Part shown: one piece after another, positions 1 through 46,330 of the stretch
Layout: each line of letters begins with the position of its first letter
Position numbering within the stretch: position 1 is the first letter of the stretch
Source of the DNA: Euleptes europaea
Taxonomy: Eukaryota > Chordata > Lepidosauria > Squamata > Sphaerodactylidae
Direction: 5' to 3'
DNA length: 64,000 nt
Assembly: GCF_029931775.1 (NCBI RefSeq)
Contig: NW_026612053.1
Location: 1 to 64,000 of the forward strand
Notes under the pieces: model-generated
Database searches by the model: none
The model's input: only the letters and a program-made list of their open reading frames with translations
Told to the model about the DNA's origin: nothing
Position numbers and translations under genes: made by a program

Positions 1-196
1 TCTTAGAGCAAGAGGGAAGAATGAGTAGCATGGGGATGCCCTCCTCCTTCTCCAGAGGAGACCCATCATTTCCAAGATATGGGCAAACTGCTATGCAGCA
101 ACACTTAAGTCACTACAATCACAAGGCATGGCTCCTGGTTCAATTCTTTTCTTTTTATTTCTTTTTTTCTTGCTCCCTAAGATTGAAAGCTCTTAC

Positions 197-37084
<36,888 letters not shown>

Positions 37085-37554
37085 GTTTCTTCGTTCAGTC
37101 ACCAAAGCTTCTCAAATGCAACTAGAAGAGGAGTCAAGGAAATCATCATGCTGAAGTTGGAAAATATATCAATTACAACTGGAGCATACTGCCTGCATGT
37201 TGGGGCTTGGGGTCACAAATTGTCCAGGATGAATCTAACCTCATCTGGCCACAGCATAAAATATATCAGGAAGGAATGAGGAAGCCCCATTTCAGAGGTT
37301 CTTGAGTCAGAGTTTTTCTGTAACCAGTCCACCTGATTGTGAGAAAATCCAGATGGGTACAGAAACCTAGATAGATAGAAATAATAGAAATGGATCTAAG
37401 AAAACTAGGCAGCCCTCATCTGCTTTAGAATGGGGTCCATAAACTTTCTTCAGTTCAAGTCTTGACCATTCTATAACCACACAGAAAGTTATTAGTAGCA
37501 GGCAAACTTCTAAACATATGATCCAGAAAGTTTTGAATCTCCCAAGCTACAATA

Positions 37555-37902
37555 CAGGTTGAGTATCGCTTATCCGGAATGCTTGGGACCAGAAGTATTT
37601 CAGATCTTTCCATATTTTGGAATATTTGCATATACATAATGAGATATCTTGGCAAGGAGACTCAAGTCTAACCACGAAAATTAATTTATATGTTTTATAT
37701 ACACTTCATACACATAGCCTGAATGTAATTTTAAACAATATTTTTTAACAATTTTGTGTACATTCAACCATCAGAAAGCTAAGATGAGAGAGACTTGGCA
37801 TGCTGCTGAGGGCCTGTGAGTAATGCTTGCATGTTGGCTCAAAACGTCTGGTTTTCGGGTCATTCCTGTTTTTGGATGTCTCGCTAAGGGATACTCAACC
37901 TG
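37555..37902. mobile_element. Tc1/mariner (Tigger-like) miniature element
   Basis: CAGGTTGAGTATCGCTTATC at one end, its inverted form GGGATACTCAACCTG at the other, each next to TA. Inner text such as GGAATATTTGCATATACATA resembles a Tigger-type repeat known from mammals. Confidence 0.75.
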
Positions 37903-38476
37903 TATTATAATTACCAATCCATTTTGTTTACAATGATTTAATCACCAGTGCTGGTTTAAGTAATGAATAGAGCTTTCCAGAGGCTCTGAGAACATTTGTC
38001 CAATAGCCTACATTCGTTGATGAAGGTGATTTCTCTGATCCAGCACTATCTCCATCTCTTCCCAAAGACGCAGTGACAGCTTGTCTTGTCTTACTATTAC
38101 AGTTTTAAGATCACTTGGAAAATATTATGCCCATTTGAATTAAATGGGATATTTAAGGCTGCTGTCCATTCCTTGTAGACAGCAGCCTCTCTTCAGGCCA
38201 CCCCTACCTCAGCTTATTTCAGCTAGTTGTGAAGCATTCAAAAAACTCTGGATGGTGAGTTAACAAATGAGCAAAATATTATTTATTCAAATACCAAGCT
38301 GAATGGATCACATCATCCCCTGATTGTTGGCACTGATCTCAAATGTGCACATTTCTGGCTACAGTTAGTAGGCTGAATCTTTTTTTTTTTTTTTTGTTTA
38401 GTAATTTAGTTTCTCACTAATAAAAAAAACCCTATATCCAAGATAATGCTGGATCGGAGAAAGATCATTGCCCCTA

Positions 38477-38565
38477 CAGTGCTATCCTAAGCAGAATTAT
38501 ACCCTTCTAGGCCCACTGACTTCAGTGAACTTAGAAAGATGTAACTCTGCTCAGGATAGCACAGG
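38477..38565. repeat. Short palindromic miniature element
   Basis: CAGTGCTATCCTAAGCAG pairs with CTGCTCAGGATAGCAC across a short centre. Confidence 0.65.
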
Positions 38566-38982
38566 GTTAGGATCTGCTTAGGATAGACAGGGTTACGTCA
38601 AGGTGGTATTGTGCTGCTGGAGGTGGTACTGCTAGAGTAATGGGGGCAGATGCTAGAGAACGCAAATGGCATTCTTCTTCTCAGCTGACATTAGTCCAAC
38701 AATAAAAGACATCACTTCCTCTCATAAACCTGGAAGGATTGGTATTTTTTTTAAATGTGAGGGAAGCAACTATTTTTCCATGTCATCTAAGGAATCACCT
38801 CACACAAGTGGAGGAGGGCTAATGACTCATCATCACCACCATACCTCTGACCTTCCTGGTATAATTGCTCTCATTCTCAGAAACCATCTCATTAACATCT
38901 CAACCACCTTTCAAGTAAATCATGTCCCACCCCAAGGAAAATATTAAGCAACCAGTTATCCCAAATCCATACATATATATAT

Positions 38983-39199
38983 ATTGTGTGTGTAAAGTGC
39001 CAGCAAGTTGCAACTGACTCATGGCGACCCCTTATGGGGTTTTCAAGACAAGAGGCTAACAGAGGTGGTTTGCCAGTGCCTTCCTCTGCATAGGAACCCT
39101 GGTATTCCTTGGTGGTCTCCCATCCAAGTACTAACCAGGGCTGACCCTGCTTAGCTTCTGAGATCTGACAAGATTGAGCTATACCATGCTGCCTTCCTT
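38983..39199 (-). mobile_element. 5S rRNA-derived SINE
   Basis: The minus strand has AGCTAAGCAGGGTCAGCCCT and GGTTAGTACTTGGATGGGAG, an almost unchanged 5S rRNA segment, then the Bov-B-like tail and (CA)n. Confidence 0.88.
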
Positions 39200-39282
39200 C
39201 TTATAAATCAACATATTACCACACTGATATTAACCAGCAGTTAAATTGTATGTTGTTTATTATTCCTGTAAGCAGGAAGGCC

Positions 39283-39478
39283 TGTAGCTCAAGTTTAGAG
39301 AATCTGCTTTACATCCAGATAGTCCCATGTTCAATCCATAGCATCTCCAGCTAAGGAAACTTATGTAGAAAGGAAAGACCTTTTTCCACCTGAGATCCTA
39401 CAGAGCTGCTGCCAATCAGAGTAGACAATAGTGAGTTTAATGCACCTATGTTCTGACTCTATGAAAGGCAGCTTCACA
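39283..39478 (+). mobile_element. tRNA-derived SINE, diverged
   Basis: Head GCCTGTAGCTCAAGTTTAG, B-box-like GTTCAATCC, body GAGTAGACAATAGTGAG and end AAAGGCAGCTTCA; an old relative of the tRNA-Ala SINE. Confidence 0.6.
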
Positions 39479-40988
39479 AGTAATGTGAAAATCTCTTGCA
39501 ATTATTTTCATTTCAGTCACACAACAACTCTGTATTGTTTCAGCTTTGTAGTTTGGACAATTTAAATTTATGCATGTATTTTGAACATTTGTAGATTGGA
39601 CAAGGCTAGCTAGTCAGAGTACCAGGTTATCATTTGTATGAAATTAGGGTTCATAATATACAGCTGTCTTAATTTACTTGATTGGATCCTAGCCTACATA
39701 ATGGGATGAAATTCTCAGAAATGGCATGAGATCACAAATTCCCTGGGCTTTCAATTAGCTGAACATTTAACACTGAGACAGCATTAATTTAGGTTGCAGT
39801 CCAAAGAAAGTCAATGGGATGTCTATGCAGAATAATTTGGTTGCGTTCCATGGGATTTAAGCATGCCTTGCTTTCTTAGGATTGCATGCATAGACAGATT
39901 TTGCCAGACTGAGTCTAAAGGTCACTTTACTGTCTTGGCCTGGATTTCCCTGTGTTTCTCACTATCTTTCCACATTTGTTTTAGTTCTCCAACACAGCCT
40001 TGCAGCAAGTTCCACTATGTTAAATTATGCTTACTCCCAGGTAAGTGGCATAGGGCTGCACCCATAGACACTGTTCAGGGACCAAGCCTCAACTGAATTA
40101 AATTTTTTGCAACAAACATACAAACAAGTAAGTGTTAGCTACCAGTCCTAGAACATTCCAAAACACTCAAGCCCATCATTACTTATTTCTACAACTGAAG
40201 CCCTGCTGGATCAGTGTCAAAAAGTGGTTTGAGGGGTGGAACCACAGCTAAAAAAAAGGCCCATGCGCTAGGTTAAACGGATGCCCAGCCTGATGTTGGC
40301 ACCTAAGACCCTTGCAAGATGTGTGCATCCCTGTGCAAAACTGCTGCCTAAAAATGTGCTGTTGGCTCTGAGAAGCCAACAGATATTTTTCCAGTTTGGG
40401 GTATGCCAGAGCTAGTCTCCCCAGATGCACTCTGCAATGAGTTCTTTACAGACATAGGCAACAATTCTATGCATACTTACTTAAGTGTAAGTGCTATTGA
40501 TTTCAGTGGGAGTTACTTCTGAGTAGCTATATACAGAATCAGGCTGTACAGCTTGAAAGGCGAAAACTACATGGAGACTCCCCACAGCGCACATAACACA
40601 TCCTTAAAATCTTTATGCAGAAGAGCTCCCAAGTCCATCAGCACAGCACAAAGCGATCTGCTACTGTTTAAAATGTACTAAGGATTTTTCTCATGACCTT
40701 GCAGTGCAGAAGACTGCATGCCAGTCAGTACAACTGCTAAGCAGTTCTGCACTATCTATTTTGCTCATCTTTACTTCTGCAAGGCACTGTTACTCTCCAC
40801 ATTGGCTAGGGATGCAAATTCCCTGCCTTGTCATTGTAAGGGTCCAGTTCAAGGGTCTTAGAATTTGCAGTGAGAAGATACAAACACACACCAACCAACT
40901 ACCCCACCCCGCCCATGTATGTACCTTTCCTGCAGCATCCTCTCAATCCTACTCCTGCTCATGTGCTCCCTCTTAGACATGAGGAACG

Positions 40989-41230
40989 TACCTCTGTCTC
41001 ATGTTGTAGGCAGGTCACTTCATGGCTGGAGAGCTGGGAATCGGCACAAGCCTCTCTGAAGTGACTGCAGCGAGGAGGAGGAGGAGGAGACTGTGGTCCG
41101 AGGCCTGACAGATTGCCAACAAATCACACTGCAGAAGCCGGTCCCAAGCACAGCTCAGGAGCTTGGGATAGAAGGATAAATTACTCCCCCCCCCCCCAGT
41201 TTGCCAGACTGTGCAGTGAGTCACACATCT
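40989..41230 (-). other. TRPM2: Candidate non-coding first exon of TRPM2
   Basis: On the minus strand a donor-quality site, CAGAG/GTACGT, stands at 40988 with no long open frame before it. TRPM2 needs an upstream 5' UTR exon because coding exon 1 opens with an acceptor at 37121, and human TRPM2 also has a non-coding first exon. Only a splice-site argument; the 5' border is unknown and no promoter motif is clear. Confidence 0.3.
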
Positions 41231-41864
41231 GTCCTGATCCACAGATAATGTGGCTGCACCTTACAGCCCAGTCTTTGGAACTTCTGCAGAAGAATATTAC
41301 AAATCATGGGATAAAATGAAATTTACTATTCAAAGCTGTTGAAATGTGACTGTTTTATTACCTGCAGAGTCCACATTGACAAGCATGTATTATCCAGGCT
41401 ATTTGGAAGATCAGCATACATTGTATGTTCCTGCAATACTAAACACGCTTACCTCTGTAACGAGCAGACACTTCTGATTTGGAAAGACAGCAGCCCTTCC
41501 TGATGCACTTGCTTTTTAGAAACAAGTCTGGGTCATTGCATGATTGTAGAAACAGATTAATGCTTTGCATTCCCCCAACAGTCAATAATCTGCATTTAGT
41601 TCAAGTTCTTCCAAGTAATAACGATAAAATACACAGAACCGTTTAAGAAAGAAGGTAGCAGATGGATATGCCTCTGCTTTGGTCCCAACTCATAGATCAA
41701 ATGCAGCCCCCACAGCCTGGCTACATAGACCGCAGACCTTTTTCTGGATCACTATATCTCTTAGGGTCAAACTACATGTTACAAATTGTCTGAGACAGAT
41801 GTCAGGTGCGAGGGAACCAATTTCCCAAGTGCTCAGGCGTGATTTGGACCAGGCTTGTGGACTG

Positions 41865-42030
41865 GGTTGCTAACCTCCAGGTGGTGGCTGGAGATCTCCC
41901 ACTATTACAACTGATCTCCAGGCAACAGAAATCAGTTCAGCTGGAGAAAATGGCCACTTTGGAAGGTGGACTGAATGGCATTATACTATATTTAAGTCCT
42001 GCCCCTGTCCCCACCCCCTCCCAAGGAGCC
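41865..42030. mobile_element. hAT-type miniature element, partial
   Basis: GGTTGCTAACCTCCAGGTGG through ATGGCCACTTTGGAAGG; the right end is lost. Confidence 0.6.
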
Positions 42031-43042
42031 ATATTGTTGCTGCTGTCTGGAAGGACCGGCTGCTTTTCAGACAATGGTGGGCTCATATCGCCCCAGGGTT
42101 TTTTTGGTTTATAAATATTGGCCCTTGTGGCATTCAAAGTGTGTATGTGCCTCGGATCTAAACATACATTCCTTACTTGCGTGTAAGGTCTCTTGCTTTG
42201 CTTCCGGAAACGCTGGTTGGTTTCCCCTCGACAGCATTGCTTTCAACCAGATGTCATTCTGCTAGATGTGTAAATATCACCCAAACCCTAATTCTATCTC
42301 CCACCCCACCACCCTTTACTTCCTTAGCTCTTATATGAATTGTGCATGGTGTTTATACTGTGTTCTTGAAATTATTTGTTATAAAACCACCTTTATTTGA
42401 GCAAAATGCTTCTTTATTGGGAGATTTCCAAAGGAATTTATCCCTGTATACAAAAGTTAAAAAGATCCCTAGGTTACCCCTGCCTCTTGCAAAGCTTTGT
42501 CTCTGCGCGAATTCCTCCAACCAAAAGTGGAGACACTCTAATTCGGGTAACAACTTGACACAGGAATGCCATTTTGGGCAGCAACCTTATGTTCATTGTC
42601 ACCTCTAGGCTGCATCGCGATATTGTTGGATATGTGCTATTGTCATGCTATAGAAATTATTTGTAACTGGATAGATTGTCCACACAGGAACACCCAGTTG
42701 TGAATTACTATTCTAGTGAAACAGTAGTGCAATATCCAATGTTCTTAAGGCTAACTCAGACCGCTGTTTCCTGTCCTGTCTCCTTTGACTGGTAGAAGCT
42801 TTGCAGGGTCTCACACTCTGGTCCAGACCATTCCCCACCTTACTACCTTAGATTTCTGAGCTGGAGATGAACTTGGTGCTTAACACATGTGAAACATGAG
42901 CTCAGCCCCTCCTTTCCCATCCAGTGCCTACTCTCCCACCACCCTGCATCATACTGACTTTACAGTGTAAAACTGAAGACCTTGACCAAGCCCATCTACA
43001 GTGCCATCCTAAGCAAAGTTACACCCCTCTAAGCCCAATGAG

Positions 43043-43285
43043 GAGGGGCCGTGGCTCAGGGGAGGGGCCATGGCTCAGTGGTAGAGCATCTGCTTGGCAT
43101 GCAGAAGGTCCCAGGTTCAATCCCTGGCATCTTCAGTTAAAGGGACTAGATAAGAGTAGGTGATGGGAAAGATCTCTCTCTACCTGAGACCCTGGAGAGC
43201 TGCTGCCAGTCTGAGTAGACAATACTGACTTTGATGGATTAAGGGTCTGATTCAGTACAAGGCAATTTCATGTGTTCATGTGTTC
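43043..43285 (+). mobile_element. tRNA-Ala-derived SINE inserted in a palindromic element
   Basis: GGGGCCATGGCTCAGTGG head, B box GGTTCAATCCC, full body, tail ATGTGTTCATGTGTTC. The first 18 bases of the head are duplicated in tandem at 43043-43080. The interrupted host is a palindromic element (42999-43042 and 43288-43344). Confidence 0.85.
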
Positions 43286-43881
43286 AGTGACTTCAATAGA
43301 CTTAGAAGGATGTAACAGTGCCTAGGATTGCTAGGCTAGTATGAGGTCCCCACTAACTCTAATGGGTTTAGGAGGAGGCCCTGAGCGCCCATGAACAGAG
43401 AAGTTTTTTCCAAGTTTTTACTGCTCTCTGAAAGCAAAAAGCAAATGGCAATTATGTAAAATGTATTTTTGAAAAGATGGAAACTACATTATTCTCAAAC
43501 ACTGAAGTTTCCAGGCAAAACAATATGAAAGGTTGAGATGGAAGGCCTTTTTTAGACGTGTATTTTTTCCACACAATAAATGCAGAGTTCTCATTTTTGT
43601 TGTACTTTGCTGTGCATTCAACAATTTTTAATTTCCTATATTGTCCTTTGCTATTTTGCTACGTATGTTATTGGCATGTTATTGACATCTAGTGGAGAGG
43701 ACTGCGTCATTAAGAAACACAACTAGTCCAACACAATTTTGCATTAATGGTGTGGTTTTAAAATTGTTTTACTAGTTTAGAAGTGTTGTATTTATTAGCT
43801 CTCTTTGCAGACTAGACGTTTTATTGGCATCAGTGGGGCCATTTCCTAAGTAAAGACTGCAGTGAAATAATATAGAATTGT

Positions 43882-44426
43882 TGTCGAAGGCTTTCACTGT
43901 CAGAGTTCATTGGTTCTCGTAGGTTATCCGGGCTGTGTAACCGTGGTCTTGGTATTTTCTTTCCTGATGTTTTGCCAGCAGCTGTGGCTGGCATCTTCAG
44001 AGGAGTAACACTGAAGGACAGTGTCTCTCAGTGTCAAGTGTGTAGGAAGAGTAATATATAGTCAGAAAGGGGTTGGGTTTGAGCTGAATCATTGTCCTGC
44101 AAAAAGTAACAAAGGTAATGTGCTAACCATTGTCCTGTAAGTATCCAGATAATGTGCTAATGAGGCATACACCCTCATTAGCACATTATCTGGATACTTA
44201 CAGGACAATGGTTAGCACATTACCTTTGTTACTTTTTGCAGGACAATTATTCAGCTCAAACCCAACCCCTTTCTGACTATATATTACTCTTCCTACACAC
44301 TTGACACTGAGAGACACTGTCCTTCAGTGTTACTGCTCTGAAGATGCCTGCCACAGCTGCTGGCGAAACGTCAGGAAAGAAAATACCAAGACCACGGTTA
44401 CACAGCCCGGATAACCTACGAGAACC
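43882..44426. mobile_element. Fold-back Penelope-like terminal repeat element with hammerhead core, 545 bp
   Basis: Two near-identical inverted arms of about 240 bp meet near 44165. Flanking 13-bp repeats AATATAGAATTGT stand at 43869-43881 and 44427-44439. The right arm carries the hammerhead core described separately. The left end has about 27 bases not mirrored on the right, as in the related 178-bp element at 29951. Confidence 0.78.
44338..44375 (+). ncRNA. Hammerhead-ribozyme-like motif
   Basis: CTGAAGA (44338-44344), a stem II of GCCTGC/GCTGGC with one mismatch (44346-44364), GAAA (44365-44368), then CGTCAGG with the cleavage triplet GTC. Short flanking pairing (CT with AG) could form stem I. 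The other arm has the same motif with GAAA changed to AAAA. Minimal hammerheads are known from Penelope-like elements. Confidence 0.5.
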
Positions 44427-44446
44427 AATATAGAATTGTGTTAGAT

Positions 44447-44734
44447 CAGGGGTCCTCAATCTGGTGCCTGTGGGGGTCATGGTGCCTGCTGACACCTTTC
44501 CTGGTGCCCGAGTTTTTAGAAAATGGGTGTGGCCAGGTGTAGCTTTTGCCATCAGATTTGATTGGCAGTGCAGATTTGTAAAAAAAGTTGCTTTGGCTGC
44601 AGCTGCAACCATAACACAAGGATTTGCACTGTGTGACTGAAGGTAAGCTGCAGCAGCCATTTTGTGGCGGTGCCCACTATGCTATGTCAGAATTCCAAAG
44701 GTGCCCCCAGGATCAAAAAAGTTGGGGACCCCTG
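44447..44734. mobile_element. hAT-Charlie-like miniature element
   Basis: CAGGGGTCCTCAATC and TTGGGGACCCCTG are the terminal inverted repeats; the interior has CATTTTGTGGCGGTGCCCAC. Target duplication decayed. Confidence 0.75.
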
Positions 44735-44998
44735 AGCTTAGTAGTCCCGCAAACTAGCCCAAATACTAGATGGATGCCAATTTTGCTTGAAGTTAATCAC
44801 CCAAGTATTCCTGTTCACCTGATTTGTATATTATTAACATGTGTAGTAGTTAGACTGTTAGATAAGGCTTGTGGAGACACAGGTCTGAGTTAAACACAAT
44901 AGCTCTTTTGGGGAGAAGTCTTTTGGTTTCAGTGGGGTTTGTGATGTACGTGCAAAACATTTTGTTTCCCCCCCTCAAGGCCTCATTTAGGTCTTGAA

Positions 44999-45198
44999 CA
45001 CACATAAAGCTGCATCGTACTGAATCAGATCAAGGTCAGCTATTATCTACGCAGACTGGCAGCAGCTCTCCAAGGTTTCCGGTGAAGATTTTTCACATCT
45101 CCAATCCCAGATCTTTTTAACTGAAGGTGCTGGGGATTGAACCCTGGATCTTCTGCATGCAAAGCCAAAAACTCTTCCCCTGAGCCGCAGCTCCTGCC
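44999..45198 (-). mobile_element. tRNA-Ala-derived SINE, diverged
   Basis: Minus strand: GAGCTGCGGCTCAGGGG head, GGGTTCAATCCCC B box, end CATAAAGCTGCATCG at the left. Confidence 0.75.
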
Positions 45199-45230
45199 CC
45201 AGCCTTGATCTCATTCTTTGCGTGCAGGTA

Positions 45231-45430
45231 TTAGTGCCCTGACCTGGATGGCCCAGGCCAAGCAGGGTCAGCCCTGCTTAGTATTTGGATGGGAGACCCC
45301 CAAGGAATACCAGGGTTGCTGTGCAGAGGAAGGCACTGGCAAACCACCTCTGTTAGTCACTTGCCATGAAAACCCCAAAAAAAGGGGTCGCCATAAGTCG
45401 GCTGCGACTTGAAGGCACTTCACAAACAAA
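45231..45430 (+). mobile_element. 5S rRNA-derived SINE
   Basis: GGCCAAGCAGGGTCAGCCCT, TTAGTATTTGGATGGGAGAC and GGAATACCAGGGTTGCTGTG reproduce the 5S rRNA 3' half in order. The body AGGCACTGGCAAACCACC and tail GTCGCCATAAGTCGGCTGCG follow. Confidence 0.9.
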
Positions 45431-45699
45431 TACATTCAGTGCCCCCCCCCACCAGTTAAAAGCAACAGAGACCTGAATGGGGGCCACAAAGCAGGACTAA
45501 AGATTGATCTGAAGCAGGATAGGTAAGCTCAGCCCTTCGTGATAGGATAAGGCTTCCTGTAAAATTCAGTTAATAAAGAAGTCAGATTGCAGCTATGATT
45601 ACTTATGTAGCCAAGAGCACTTTTATTAATTTTTTAAAAAGTTACAGGTAGCTTACTAAAGTCGTGCCCCTTTGACTAGGAGTAAGCCCCGGGAAAGGT

Positions 45700-46330
45700 A
45701 ATGAAAATGACACCCAGCTTCGGACCCATTATTACAGCGGCTGAAACGGACACTGCAAGCAATTTTGGAGGGCAGAGGCACAGACATTCGTCCCCGGAAG
45801 GAACGCAACGCCGCTACGAACGCACGCCGAGCTCTTTCTTCACCCAACACGCAACCAATCCCTGCGAAGGAAGCCTACTCTTCCCCACCCCCACCCCTTA
45901 GACTCCACGTTTAGCTCCCCTTCCGCAGTCGTTGGCTCAGGCTCGCGCAGCGCCGTTAAGGGGCGGGGCAGGACGGGGGCGGGACCTGCCAGAAGTCCCG
46001 CCTCTCCTTGGTGAGCGGGCGGGATGGACGCGACGGCGCCTGCGCCGGGGCCCGCCCTTGGAAACGCGGCGGACGCCGCCGAGGCCGCCTTGGTGACTCC
46101 TCCGGGCAAGCCTGACGCCCCGGCCGGGACCATGAAACTCACCCGCAAGGCCGTGCTGTCCCGGGCCAAGGCCACCGAGCTGGGCAGCGTACGCAAGCTG
46201 AATTGCTGGTGAGGGGCGGGGCGGCGCTCACCCGGGGGGAGGGGGGAGGGGGGAGGGGGAACGAGCCTGCTCCCCTCCCCCCCCGCCGCCGGCTTCCTTT
46301 CCCCAGGCAAGACGCCTGGTGCCTGTAAGG
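45700..46330. promoter_or_regulatory. CpG island promoter of CFAP410
   Basis: Dense CpG and GC content, unlike the AT-richer flanks, with GC boxes such as GGGGCGGGGC and GGGGGCGGGAC at about 45960-45985. It contains the predicted start codons and the first coding exon. No TATA box is evident. Confidence 0.85.
46132..46208 (+). CDS. CFAP410: CFAP410 coding exon 1
   Basis: [20 protein letters not shown] then RKLNC plus TG; donor GTGAGG. ATG context GGGACCATGA has A at -3. Confidence 0.95.

Noticed and set aside
43062-43140. A possible tRNA-Ala gene
   Set aside because: It has A and B boxes but poor cloverleaf pairing and continues into the SINE body; ten dispersed copies exist in the window.
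45240-45320. A possible 5S rRNA gene
   Set aside because: Only the 3' half is present and it is joined to a SINE body and tail seen in two other copies.
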